64,000 nucleotides of DNA, from NCBI GenBank assembly GCA_039654915.1, contig CM077596.1:49226501-49290500 (forward strand), given 5' to 3'. This document shows, in pieces, positions 1-10,529 of this stretch. Position numbers and translations under genes: made by a program. The number at the start of each line of letters is the position of its first letter. Position 1 is the stretch's first letter. Under the pieces are notes generated by a model. It saw only the letters and a program-made list of their open reading frames with translations, searched no databases and had not been told where the DNA came from. Source of the stretch: Aquilaria yunnanensis. Taxonomy: Eukaryota; Streptophyta; Magnoliopsida; Malvales; Thymelaeaceae.

Positions 1-1149
1 CTTCTTTGTAAAACCTATAAAACTAAAACCCATAGCCTAGAATTAATCTTAGGTGCACGCAAGTCCAACTCATAATATAAAGTATATGGGTACTTTTAAC
101 AAAATCTCTAAACTTCTGGTTGATTTTGCAAGCCTATCTAAAATAAAATACTGACTTGCAAACAATAATTTAATCTAGGACTAATTTGACAGGATGAGAA
201 GACCTCAATGGATCCCATGCCACATTCTAACCTTTTCCCTTATTTGCCTATAAGTATAGTTGTTGTATGACAACAACAATAACACAAAAACACAATAAAT
301 GTACGTGAGTATTCTTCACTAGAAAATCACAACGAAAGCAAACTGGGAAGAGCAAGGAATTAGTGGTACTTTTTTGTGTTCTTTAATATCGCTTAGTGTT
401 GGTTTTACTATATTCTGATCATTTGCATGTTCTAATGAAATATCTTGTTTCTATCTTTGTAAGGTGGTGAAATTGGTTCAGTCTTTGATAATCTTAAAAT
501 AGCTTTTTCAAATCATCAAGGTGAAATGACTATTTTTGCTAGGGAGCTATGTCATGTTCATAACTGACAATAAACCAAACCTTTGTCTTAACCTAAGTAG
601 AACTTGTAGAAGAAGTTATATAACATCAAATGTTTGTGACTTTGTATAACTTGTGTTGAACTTGGATGAACTACCGTGAGTATGTGCTTGGTGGGATGTG
701 CCTTGACCATGTAAGTTTTATTTAAATTTTTTTTCCTTGTGAATTTAAAAGATTGTTCGAATCGAGCTTGTTATCCAGCTCGAATATGCTTATTGAGCTC
801 GAACTGAGCTTCATCATTTGAGCTGATCAACCTAGTGCCTCTAGCCACTTGAGGTAATGAATTAAACCCAAGTCTACTATGAGCCAAGCTCAAGCCTCGA
901 TTACGAAGTGTCGTCGAGCTAGAGCTCATCCTAGCATCAAATGAGCTGAACTAAAGCTTGTCCTACTCGAAGCTTTATTTGGCTTTTTTCCACCCCTAGT
1001 TTGGACAACTTTAATTTCAGGGTGAAAATACCCAATTGTTTGGAGAAAGATGTGTGCCAGAGATGCAGGGAGGTCTATAAATATTTAGGTTTTGTGCTAG
1101 GAGCAATGCTTATAATAGGAATAAGTTGTAGAGGCTAGTGGTGTATAAG
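1..1149. other. Spacer before the first retrotransposon
   Basis: No convincing gene is visible. Stop codons interrupt all frames and the ORFs are short. The only recognisable content is the repeat fragment near 740-1002, listed separately. The last five bases, ATAAG, are the left target-site duplication of the retrotransposon that follows. Confidence 0.6.
740..1002. repeat. Probable hAT-like MITE fragment (GAGCTCGA-rich)
   Basis: The stretch is dense in CGAGCT / GAGCTCGA words in both orientations and ends in CACCCCTAG, the reverse complement of the CTAGGGGTG end common on plant hAT-type miniature elements. No matching left end or target duplication is visible, so this looks like a truncated or decayed copy. 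The call rests on word composition and one terminus only. Confidence 0.4.
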
Positions 1150-2650
1150 TGTTGACACCCAATTTCGTCCGACCATAAAAAATTTTAAAAGAAATTAAAT
1201 AAAAAAAAATTATTATTTTTATTATTATTATTATTACTAAAAATTTTAATTAGTTTAAAATACATTTTTTTTTGTGAAGATTTGATTTAAAATGATATAT
1301 GTGTGTATTTGAAAGAAAAAAAAGAAAACTCAAAAAAAATGGCAAAATTTAAAAGTTTGAGGTAAAAATGACAACATTAAGAAGTTTCAGGAAAAATTGA
1401 CAAATTCTGAAAGTTCCAGGAGCATTTGGTAGTTTGTCACATAAAATTTTGGGCCTGCCGACGTTTCTGGCGCAAATTGACAGAAAACGACAAAATTGTC
1501 AAAATCAGAAGCTTCAGGAACTTATCCAGAGGCTGAGAGACGTAAAGGACTAAAATTGTCATTTTACCAATTTAAAAGATAAGTTTGAAATTTTTTATTA
1601 ATTTATCCATCAACAGTTCCGCCAAACTTCCTCTATAAATAGCCCCCCAAATTTTGTGCTGAACACAGAGAAAATGAGAAAAAAACTTAGAACTTCGTTT
1701 TGAAAAAAAGGAAAAAATTAGCCTAGGTCCCTGGCCCTCTTCTCTTCCTCTCCAGAAAACCTAAACCTTCTCTGACTGTTTTTTTTTTTTTTTCACCCCC
1801 GCGCGCGCACCTCTGCTCCGGAATTCAAAATTCATTTTCAAAAGGTACAACCTCATTTTTTATCCTTCATCTTCTCATATTTATTCATTTTAGTCACTAA
1901 CCTTTTATTTATTTTTGCAGAATTAATTACTAACTCTTTTAATTTTTACTTGTTTATTTATTTGTTTATTGTTATTATTATTACTAACCTTTTTTTCTTT
2001 TTGTTGTTATTAATTAACTTACTTACTAATTCAACTAACCTTACTAACTTTACTAACTTTTATTTTTTTGCACAACTAACCTTACTAACTTTACTAATTT
2101 TTAATTTTTGCACAACTAACCTTACTAACTTTACTAATTTTTAATTTTTGCACAACTAACTTTACTAATTTTGCTAATTTTTATTATTGTTGTTATTATT
2201 ATTGTGTTATTAAAGTGGATGGCCAAAAAGCCCCACTTTATTATTATTAATTGTCTTTTTTGGTAGTTAAATTTAATTCACTTTTAATTGTTATTAAAAA
2301 AATAATAACAAATTATTACACAAAAATAAAAAAAAATAGAGAATTTTATGTGAATATTTATTAAGGCTGATAAAAAAAATCATTTTTTAAAAGCCAATTA
2401 TCTTTTATTTTGGAACACATGTTTTTATTATTTCTTTATTATTAACAAAAAGTTAACTTTTTATTCCTTTTGTTAAAAATTAATAAACAAACATAATTAG
2501 ATAATTCTAAAAAAATATACAAAACAATTTTTAAACATAACTTTAAAATAATGATATTAAAAATTTAAAAGTTCAAGGAAAATAATAATAAAATTATGAT
2601 TAAAATTAATAATTAATTAATTAATTAAAAAAAATTTAATAAAAATTAAA

Positions 2651-2691
2651 CTCCATGTCCAAATGATCCGCCAGGATCCAATGGTTTGGAG
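2651..2691 (+). other. LTR hairpin motif, copy 1
   Basis: A 41-nt stem-loop in the LTR: outer stem CTCCA/TGGAG, middle stem CCA/TGG, inner stem GATCC/GGATC, 4-nt loop GCCA. Compared with copies 3 and 4, the inner stem changes on both sides (GATCC/GGATC against GACTC/GAGTC) and still pairs. The same motif occurs in the 3' LTR at about 14902-14942. Confidence 0.7.
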
Positions 2692-3674
2692 AATAAAAAA
2701 TATTTTTAAAAATATAAAATATAAAATTAATTTTAATAGTTACTTTAATTCAGTAAAAATAATAAAAAATTAAAAGAAATACATGAAAATTAAGACTTTG
2801 TATTTTACTTATTTCTTTTAAACTAAAATATAACTTTTTAATTCCTTTATTGAATAAATAAAAATCTAAGCCAAATGATTTCAAAAATTCAAAATAAAAT
2901 AAATAAAAAAGAATTAAATTTCTCTTAAATATTTTAGACTTATTAATTAGATGCATTTTTAGACTTATAAATTAAAAAAAAAATAAAAAAAAATCTTTTA
3001 TCAAACAAAAAGAACATAAAAATAAATTATATAAATATCAAAACTTTTCTTTTTGTTAAAATATACATATAAATTTTTAGTTTCTTTATTAAATAATCAC
3101 TTTTGGTTAATTTTTTATCAAAAATAAAACAAATCAAATATTAAGACTTTACTTTTATTTTAAAATAAATATATAAATCTTTAGTTTTCTTCATTAAATA
3201 AATAAAACCTTGATTAAGTAATTCCTTTTTGGTTTATCTTCTATCAAATAAAAAGAATAAACATAACATAAAAATATAAATATAAATATTTCCGTTATAA
3301 AACCTTGATTAATTTATTTTTTTGGAATGAACATAAAATAAATATCAGGATTTTTTTTAACTTTTTAATTTCTTTAAAGTAACTTTTTATTAAATAAAAA
3401 TAAAAAATTACTTTTTAATTCTTTTATAAATTAAGTAATTATTTAAATAATAAATATCCTTCATTAAACAAGAAAAATCAAAAAAAAAAGGAAAGATAAG
3501 AAAAAGAAAAGAAAGAAAAGAAGAAAAATATAAAAAAAAATAAACAAAATAAATTTTTAGATCATTAACAAAAAACCTAAAATTTCATAAACAAAAGAAT
3601 TACAAAAATAATCATTAAACTAATAATTAATTCTATAATAAATAAGAATTAAATAATTAATTAACATTAAATAG

Positions 3675-3716
3675 TTTCCATGTCCGGATGATCCGGCAGA
3701 ATCTACGGTTTGGAAA
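3675..3716 (+). other. LTR hairpin motif, copy 2
   Basis: Outer stem TTTCCA/TGGAAA, middle stem CCG/CGG, inner stem GATCC/GAATC with one mismatch, loop GGCA. The outer and middle stems differ from copy 1 by paired changes. In the 3' LTR copy (near 15926-15967) one outer-stem G has become A. Confidence 0.65.
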
Positions 3717-3811
3717 ATATCAAATTTTTTTAATTAAATAAATTAAATAAATACAAAAGATAAAAATTCATATTTTACGATATGGATTAAATTATTTAAA
3801 ATATCATCAAC

Positions 3812-3901
3812 ATTCCGTGTCCGGGTGACTCGGCAGAGTCCATGGTTCGGAATCAAAATCTTCCGTGTCCAAATGACTCGGCAGAGTCCATGGTTCGGAA
3901 G
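3812..3901 (+). other. LTR hairpin motif, adjacent copies 3 and 4
   Basis: Two hairpins lie almost back to back. Copy 3 (3812-3853) has outer stem ATTCCG/CGGAAT; copy 4 (3860-3901) has CTTCCG/CGGAAG. Both have inner stem GACTC/GAGTC and loop GGCA. The middle stem is CCG/TGG (one G-T wobble) in copy 3 and CCA/TGG in copy 4. The terminal pair of the outer stem differs in each copy yet pairs each time. They lie about 280-370 bases before the LTR end and PBS. Confidence 0.72.
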
Positions 3902-4180
3902 TATAAAATTTCATACAAATTAATTAATTTAAAAAAATCCACATTTCGACTAATCCAGTTAAAATTTCTAATTTTGAAAATTAACTGAAAATTATTTAAA
4001 AGCAAAGCAAAACAAAATTAAAATCAACTAAGGTGCCAATTTTTGGGCGTTTTAACAAAGTTGTTTTAACGTAACCGTACTCCCGATCCTCGAACTCTCG
4101 CAGACCATATTTTAGGTATCCAATCGACCTAAGAAAAACAGATTGGTGGCGACTCCCGAAAACCCGAAGTTGCCACAGCT

Positions 4181-4198
4181 TGGCGACTCCACTGGGGA
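4181..4198 (+). other. Primer-binding site, probably tRNA-Arg
   Basis: TGGCGACTCCACTGGGGA begins three bases after the 5' LTR. It starts with TGG, as expected for pairing with a tRNA CCA end. From memory this matches the tRNA-Arg-type PBS described for Ogre elements; the tRNA identity was not checked against a tRNA set. Confidence 0.8.
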
Positions 4199-5181
4199 CT
4201 CCACGTTAGTGAGTCGAGCCTAAAGTTGATTTGTTTTGATTTACTTTGCTTATTATGTGGATTTATATGTTATATTTACTTATTCTAAACATGCATAATG
4301 CATTCACAATATGAAGCTCTATACCCGAGCTTCCTTAAATCAAACACGATTCTTTCTAAGCGGAATTGGTGTTGCTGTCCTTGTGAGGCCACGGTCTCCA
4401 AGCCTTCACCGGTCTCAAAGTAGCAAAGTAGTGTATTGCCTTTTGAGACGGTTAGTCTCTGCATGGGCCCACGAAAAGCTACGACTCGAATTAATCCATT
4501 CCTTACATTAACCCTAGAGGGTAAGGAATTGGGCCGTCACTATGATTTAGTGACGGGATTCGGGAACTATCCCTTGCCTTTTTGATAAGCTACCTTATGC
4601 ATATAGAACTCCCCACTTAACTATAGAACTGACCATAGTATTCTTCCCATTTACCAATGCCATAAGCATATCCTTATTATGCTGTGTTGTTGTTCTACAC
4701 TTTTATTGTCTTCGTGTATTATATTTATAGTTTTAACTCATTTTCCCATAATAGTTCATGAGTTGTTAATTGTTATTTAACTTATTAATAACCTTATCTT
4801 TCTTTTGTTGTACTTCTGTTTTGTGCAATTTTCTCCATGCATCAAAACCACGCATCAAACTATAATAACTTTTGGTCTTTCTAATGACAACTAGAAGTCT
4901 TGAAGTTCCATGATAGTGGATAATCAAACTCACTCATCGCATGCATGCATTACATTAATCACGTGCATATAAAGTCTGATAAAAACATAATCTCACTTTA
5001 TATTGCATGCATCCATTACATCAATCATGTGCATACAAAGTCTGATAAAAACATAATCTCATATTGCATGCATCCATTGCATCAATCACATACACATAGG
5101 ATCTAATAAAATATATCTTATTTTTAAAAGGATAAAATTGGACCTCGACACCGATATTCAACTCGGCTCCAAATAAGATTA
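4199..5181 (+). other. Leader region with a three-unit tandem repeat
   Basis: An untranslated leader of about 1 kb between PBS and gag. It includes a tandem repeat at about 4939-5113: three units of 55-65 bp, each starting GCATGCATNCATTNCAT and containing CTGATAAAAACATAATCTCA-like sequence in the first two. The GCATGCAT words are palindromic. A long leader before gag is normal in the Tat/Ogre group. No complete ORF is seen. Confidence 0.6.
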
Positions 5182-6078
5182 ATGGCAGAACAAATCGAAG
5201 GACGTCTCATAAAGATAGAGTCCAAGATAGAAAGTATGGCCGAACAAATGAGACAATTGATCGAGCTAATCAAGGCAAAAGCAATTCAAGAAGCACAAGT
5301 TCAGCCACCCATGACAGAAAGAGAAATGGTCACTTTGTTTGTCCAGACACTGAAGTACCTATATTATGACGAACTCATTAGCAATTCGGCAACTAATTTT
5401 TCTAACATTGTCATGTCTGGAGAAAGAACCGAGCATGAGATTAGGACTGGGAATATTGCTGAATCCTTTAATAATCCTATGAAAAGAGGAGGACCATCCA
5501 GAAGAAAAGATGACGAAGTACAACAAATAGGACGCGGAAGAAGGATTCCCCTCGTGGATACTGTGGCTATCGGACCTCACCTATCCTATTTTGCCAATGG
5601 GCCCGATAATTACCTTCCAAATAGGCCCAATGATTATCCTCTGAATAGGCCCAATAATTATCCTCCAAATAGGCCCAATGATTATCCTTCCAATAGGCCC
5701 AACAATTATCCTTTTAACAGACCTAATCAGTCATGGCCACCTGCTCCTACTCCTCCAGTATCTGCACCAAGACCAAGAGAAGTTTTCACACCAATTTCCA
5801 TGACTTATACTGAGTTATACCCAAAACTCATCGAAAGACAATTTATCCGTCCAATTCCTACAAAGCCATTCAAACCCCCATATCCAAGGTGGTATGACCC
5901 TAACATTACCTGCCCATATCATGATGGCGTTCCAGGCCATGGCTTGGAAAACTGCATGGCATTGAAGCGTATAGTTCAACAATTAATCGAGTCAAAGTGG
6001 TTGGACTTTTCCGATGAGCCAAATGTCACCCACAATCCATTGCCGCCTCATCAAGCAAAACCAAGTCCAAGTTGCTAG
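5182..6078 (+). CDS. gag: Shortened Gag protein of Ogre/Tat type
   Basis: A 298-residue structural protein. Residues 1-40 form a likely coiled coil with heptad-like I/M/L spacing (IEGRLIKIESKIESMAEQM). A segment ending LYYDELISNSATNFSNIVMSGER matches the C-terminal part of the usual gag domain. A proline/asparagine repeat follows at about residues 140-190 (five units of NRPN[DN]YP type). The end carries a zinc-binding motif typical of Tat/Ogre Gag, CPYHDGVPGHGLENCMALK, near residues 250-270. The N-terminal helix joins directly to the end of the gag domain, so the middle of the domain appears deleted in frame. There is no protease or pol downstream. Such a protein might still bind element RNA, but whether it forms particles is unknown. 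The ATG at 5182 is the first in frame and gives the expected MAEQ-type start. Confidence 0.75.
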   Translation: MAEQIEGRLIKIESKIESMAEQMRQLIELIKAKAIQEAQVQPPMTEREMVTLFVQTLKYLYYDELISNSATNFSNIVMSGERTEHEIRTGNIAESFNNPMKRGGPSRRKDDEVQQIGRGRRIPLVDTVAIGPHLSYFANGPDNYLPNRPNDYPLNRPNNYPPNRPNDYPSNRPNNYPFNRPNQSWPPAPTPPVSAPRPREVFTPISMTYTELYPKLIERQFIRPIPTKPFKPPYPRWYDPNITCPYHDGVPGHGLENCMALKRIVQQLIESKWLDFSDEPNVTHNPLPPHQAKPSPSC

Positions 6079-9000
6079 GCCCGATGTGATTGATAATTGA
6101 AAAGTGAAGATTTCGAGCTAGAATTACATTGACTTTGGAAGGCCTCCAAGTCAGATCTGACCTAACAGTCCGCATACATTTTCGAATGACAGGGAATCCT
6201 TTGAATAAACTTGTATCTTTGAAAGCTTACAAAAGTAATCTAATAGTAAAAATCTCCTAGATTTAGTCCAGAATCTAGGGTGTAGTCTTTGTTAAATGGA
6301 CACCTGCTATTCTTTTTCTGGTACAACAAAAAGATGTGATGCGTGCATTCTACTACTTTCCATTTTTACACTCTTTGCTATTATACTATCCATTATTGTC
6401 ATCACACTTTACTTTTTGACAACCGGTAATTCTTTTTGTTCTCCAACAAAAAGATGTTATGTGTGCATTCTACCACTTTTTAATTCAATTATTACACCTA
6501 TACATTCTACCACTTTTTACCAAAAATTTCATTTTTACCTCTATCTCTCAATCTTTGCCATTGCACTAACTATTATTGCCATCATACTTTGCTTTCTAAA
6601 TGATACTACTCGTGGGTGAAAATAAAAAGTTAAGAGAAATTTGATAGTAGTGATCTTGAAAGTGCTGCCAAATCTAGTAAGAAGGATTTCATATGTTGCA
6701 CCCCAACTCTCTAAAAAAATTCACAGTGGTTATCAACATCCTTGCAAGAAGTCTGGGGTTAGCTTCCAAAGAAGGTAGCTCTCATATTAAATGACTTCAG
6801 TGGCCTCCCAATTCTCACAAATGCTCAATACAAAAAAAAAAAAAAGGTTCTCAGTTTTCCGCAACATAAATTCCAAAAAAGGAAAGAAGTTCATCCCTTC
6901 CATCAAAAGCCATTAAAGGGAAAATCCAAAACAAAAATAGACTGAGAGCAAACACAAGCAAGTAAGGCCACTTGAGTCATCTCACTTCAAGAGGGCTATG
7001 ATCTCGGTTCTCTGCAACACAAACTCCGAAAAGAAAAAAGTTCATCCCTTCCATCAAAAAGCCAACAAGGGAAAATTCAAAACCAAAAAGAGACTGAGAA
7101 CAAGCACGAGCAAGCAAGGCCACTTGAGTCATCTCACTTCAAGAGAGTTATCAAGTATGTTATCACCATAGTTCACACAAAAAAAAAAAAAGAAAGGGAA
7201 ACAAAAAAAAACAAAAAAAAAACAAAAGAAAAGAAAAAGGGCTCAAACTAGAGCAAAAGAAAAAAAGAAAAAGTGAGCTATGGATTCTAGACTGAAAACC
7301 TGCAAAGGTGGTTTAGAACACAAAAGCAACTTTCAAGCCAAGCATACATAAAGACCACGATAGTTAGGGGGCAACAGATGAGGTTTAACTTTCTGGGAAG
7401 AGTGGCAAGTTTGAGGTCATCACTATTGAGTTTTTCATCATAATCAAATTTGCTCACGAGTAATATTAAAAGACCCTTCTTTCAAACCACTTAAACTTAA
7501 CTTTCCTCAGACCTAATATCCTCATTCAGTTAAAAGACTATCATTGTGAATTATGTTTCTACCTTATTTAATACTGCTCACGAGTAGTATTAAAATACCC
7601 TTCTTTCACACCACTCAAACTTAACGTTTCTCGGACCTAACACTTACCTCTTGATATCATCGTCATTCAGTTAAAAAGCTATTATTATGAATCATGTTTC
7701 TACCTTATTGCCTTGCACAGTTTATGTCTTCGAGTTGGAAAGGGAAGAATGGCAGGATATTTTAATTAAAAACAAAGACCGTAAATTACTTTATCAAGCT
7801 TTGCAAATTGATGAAAGTTTTTCTTTAAGGCCAAACCATTATTCATTAATGTGTGTAGACTTAAAAGTGAGGAGATAGCTTGAGACTTTCTTTAAGAAGA
7901 TGTGGTTCTTGTAGGAGAGATTTACGATCAAGTGCCATCACAAAGGTTTAGAAATGCTTGACCTTCTGTTAAAGGCGAGGTGATACCTTTTATCCACATA
8001 AACACCGTATTCAGGGGGGCAAAGTAGTCTCTACTAAGCGTAAGAGGAGTACTGCCAACAAAGAAGTTCAATAGACAAGGGGGCAAGTCTTATGGATCAA
8101 AACATGAGTTCAAGGAAGAGCAATCATTCAGATTATAACATGGGAATAAGTAAGTGTCGGCACGGTCACAAGAAAAGGGGCAAAGCAGACATTGAAAGTA
8201 AAGCCTTTGATGGTATCAAATCCATGACAATGGATGAGTACCCGAAAGAGAAGCATAAAATATGAGGCGGGCATTAAAGAAAATTGAGGTCAAAATTCAA
8301 AAATAAGGCAAGGAAAGAGGATTTTTGAACAGAGTTGGGCTTTTGAGACAATGGACAACAGCTGGAAAGCATAAAGAGATTCAATAATAGTCCGAGAAGG
8401 AAATCACAAAGAAGATCCAGTAAAGTAAAGCAAAGACATGAAGAGCTAGATTAAAAAAAAAAAACCATCAGTTACACATGCCTTGCATTCATGCATTTCA
8501 CATCATGCATGCATGGCTTTTACATAACAGGGATCAAATGAAAAGCATGTCCGCAGCATGATTGCAGCAGTATAAGCTGAGATCTTAATGTCATCAGCTC
8601 TTACCAATCTATCACTGGATACACAGCTAATATGCGGGACCAACCCGCATCAGAAATTCAAGAATAAAGTAGACAATATTGTCAAAAGCTTGGCTACCGA
8701 TTCAATAATCGAGACTACACCTGGAAGGATCGGATTGACGCCAGCTAGTAGTATCCAAGATAAGAGATAGCTATAGCCAAGGATAAGGCAGATATCAAAA
8801 AAAATATATAAAATAGACAATATTGTCAAAAGCCTGGCAATTGATTCAATAATCGAGGCTACACCTGGAAGGACAGGATTGATGCCAGCTTAGCAGCATC
8901 CAAGATAAGAGATAGTCAAAGATAAGGCAGACATCAAGAAATATTGTCGTTGAAAATTTGTCAAAAGCGGACAATGGATTCAATAATCGAGGACTGGATC

Positions 9001-9170
9001 GACGTCAGCTCGATGGAATATAAAAAATATCTATCACATCAAAATGAAGTAGGATCCACTTTTCCGGTTAAACGGCGGATACGGTACTCCGTGACTCTCA
9101 AGTCGGTTCTCTCAGTTGCCCATAATAACTGATTCCTTCACCCCTTCTTTCTTTTACTTCCTCCTAGAAA
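6079..9170 (+). other. Non-coding interior with several local duplications
   Basis: About 3 kb without a supportable gene. It contains a roughly 160-bp direct duplication (about 6847-7009 and 7010-7150, each with TTCATCCCTTCCATCAAAAGCC and GGCCACTTGAGTCATCTCAC), a second pair (about 7450-7568 and 7570-7711, each from TGCTCACGAGTA to TTTCTACCTTATT), and a three-copy block (about 8675, 8815 and 8945) around TTGTCAAAAGC..ATTCAATAATCGAG. A weak 107-residue hydrophobic ORF at 6296-6619 is treated as chance. The pol genes expected here in a full element are absent. Confidence 0.6.
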
Positions 9171-9719
9171 ATGGATCCTACTTTTTCTGCCTTGCGAAAG
9201 TATTTCCCTTCTCTCCCAATGAACATCCTCAAAAAGATCTACCAAGTTCGCTGTGAACGATTAAGAGTTCTGATGCACAAAGGAATCCCTGAAGATGTGC
9301 GGTGGTTAATCGAAGCCAAGGTTCGTCTAGCAGGTGAAATCCCAGAGGCATTTGTGTCTCACATGCCTGGTATAGGCAAAAGCTCTTATGCCAAAAAGCG
9401 AAGAGCGAAAAGGTTACAAGTCTGCCATAAATGTGGACGGTGGACTTGTAATACTAAATGTCGTTCTTTAGGGATGATCTCTGATAATCGAGAAGATAAA
9501 ATACGATTCATTAAGAATGGCCTGAGTAAGGACTCGTTGGATGATATCCAATTGACTCTTGAGACGCATTCTTGTGGATCTGTGCAACGTGAACTTCTTG
9601 GCTTATGGAGCATTTTTCATGAAGAACGAAACCGTTACAGTCTCGGGAATCTGACTGTAAATGACCCTGTTTGCCAGCTTGTAAGAAAACTGGATGGGAA
9701 GCAAATCCTCGACTCATAG
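9171..9719 (+). CDS. Cysteine-rich basic protein, RNA-virus NABP-like (copy A)
   Basis: An intact 182-residue ORF. The ATG at 9171 has a good context (AAAATGG). Seen: an N-terminal amphipathic region; a basic stretch GKSSYAKKRRAKRL (residues 69-82); a cysteine cluster C-x2-C-x4-C-x3-C (C85, C88, C93, C97); then IRFIKNG (111-117). Further cysteines are at 28, 135 and 168. The order Gly-Lys/Arg-Ser-x-Tyr-Ala-basic run, Cys cluster, R-[FI]-[IV]-K-x-G is the arrangement I know from the small cysteine-rich nucleic-acid-binding proteins at the 3' end of carlavirus and vitivirus genomes, some reported as silencing suppressors. Those are shorter (about 90-130 aa), and only about the middle 50 residues here resemble them. 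Inferred role: RNA/DNA binding, possibly nuclear, possibly anti-silencing. Alternative: an unrelated zinc-binding host or element protein. A weak TATA-like stretch lies near 9018. Confidence 0.7.
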   Translation: MDPTFSALRKYFPSLPMNILKKIYQVRCERLRVLMHKGIPEDVRWLIEAKVRLAGEIPEAFVSHMPGIGKSSYAKKRRAKRLQVCHKCGRWTCNTKCRSLGMISDNREDKIRFIKNGLSKDSLDDIQLTLETHSCGSVQRELLGLWSIFHEERNRYSLGNLTVNDPVCQLVRKLDGKQILDS

Positions 9720-9880
9720 AAGCCGTTAATGCCGTTACTGGACGTAAAGCCAGTGGAAGATGTGAGTCACAGTCACAATTACTGTACATACAGTTTGTTA
9801 TATTTGGAAAAGTTTGCATTTTCTTTTGACAGATGTACATGCTCCCCTAAGTGTAATCGACGCATTATCCCTTTCATCAC

Positions 9881-9888
9881 TATAAATA
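9881..9888 (+). promoter_or_regulatory. TATA box upstream of copy B
   Basis: TATAAATA, preceded by CATCAC, lies 66 bases before the ATG at 9947. With the usual 25-35 base offset, transcription would start near 9912-9920, giving a short T/C-rich 5' leader. Confidence 0.55.
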
Positions 9889-9946
9889 TGTGTTAGTTAT
9901 TTTCGTTTCCTACAATCACTAATTTCTTTCTTTGCCTCCTTCATCA

Positions 9947-10495
9947 ATGGAGTCTTCTCTTTCCGCCCTACGAAAGTATTTTCCTTCCTTCCCAATAAAT
10001 GTTCTTAAAAAGATTTATCAAGCTAGATGTGAACGATTCAGAGTATTTATGCACAAAGGCATTCCTGATAATGTGCGGTGGCTAATTGAAGCTAAGGTTC
10101 GTTCAGCTGGTGAAGTTCCCGAAGCGTTCTTTCCCCGTATGTCCGGCTTTGGTAAAAGCGCTTATGCCAAAAAAAGAAGAGCAAAGAGGCTAGGCGTTTG
10201 TCATAATTGTGGATGGTGGATTTGCGGCAATAAATGTCGTGCTCCAGGAGTGATCACCAGAAATCGTAATGATAGAATAAGATTCATTAAGAATGGCTTG
10301 CGTAAGGAATCTCTAGAAGATATTCGAGAGGTTCTTGAAGCGCATTCTTGCGGAATAGTGCAATTTGAGGTTGTTGGATTATGGATAATTTTCCAAAAAG
10401 AACGAGATCGTTACAGTCTTGGGAATCTGACCCTAAACGACCCTGTTTGCCAGTTTGTGAGAAAGCTAGATGAGATGCAAATCACCGATTCATAG
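9947..10495 (+). CDS. Cysteine-rich basic protein, RNA-virus NABP-like (copy B)
   Basis: Tandem paralogue of the preceding gene, also exactly 182 residues. I place the start at the ATG at 9947 (MESSLSALRKYF), which aligns with MDPTFSALRKYF of copy A; the frame extends upstream to a TTG at 9932 but without an ATG. By hand the copies differ at 53 of 182 positions (about 71% identity), with no gap and many conservative changes. The basic stretch GKSAYAKKRRAKRL, the four clustered cysteines, IRFIKNG and the tail RYSLGNLT-NDPVCQ are all kept. The duplication includes flanking DNA: TTACTGGACG..CCAGTGGAAGA follows both genes. Equal length and retained motifs at this divergence suggest selection on the protein. 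Same inferred role and doubts as copy A; the different cluster context (CHNCGWWICGNKC) may mean a divided function. Confidence 0.7.
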   Translation: MESSLSALRKYFPSFPINVLKKIYQARCERFRVFMHKGIPDNVRWLIEAKVRSAGEVPEAFFPRMSGFGKSAYAKKRRAKRLGVCHNCGWWICGNKCRAPGVITRNRNDRIRFIKNGLRKESLEDIREVLEAHSCGIVQFEVVGLWIIFQKERDRYSLGNLTLNDPVCQFVRKLDEMQITDS

Positions 10496-10529
10496 AAAGC
10501 ATTGAAGCCATTACTGGACGCAAAACCAG

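Larger units (their letters stand above)
1150..4177 (+). repeat. 5' LTR of the Ogre/Tat-like element
   Basis: 3028 bp, starting TGTTGACACC and ending GTTGCCACA, nearly identical to 13386-16428. It is extremely AT-rich, with long A/T runs and a CACAACTAACCTTACTAACTTTACTAATTTTTAA-type tandem repeat around 2040-2190. A TATA-like TCTATAAATAG lies at about 1630-1642 and a GCGCGCGC patch at about 1800, so transcription probably starts near 1670. The small ORFs in it are low-complexity and not genes. Four hairpin motifs in the 3' half are listed separately. Confidence 0.95.

Noticed and set aside
1950..2956. Small ORFs repeated at 14201-15207
   Set aside because: They are identical pieces of the two AT-rich LTRs with simple-sequence translations.
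6296..6619. 107-codon hydrophobic ORF with two TKRC[DY][AV]CIL motifs
   Set aside because: The repeat in the protein reflects a local DNA duplication; composition is low-complexity, with no start context or homologue I recognise.
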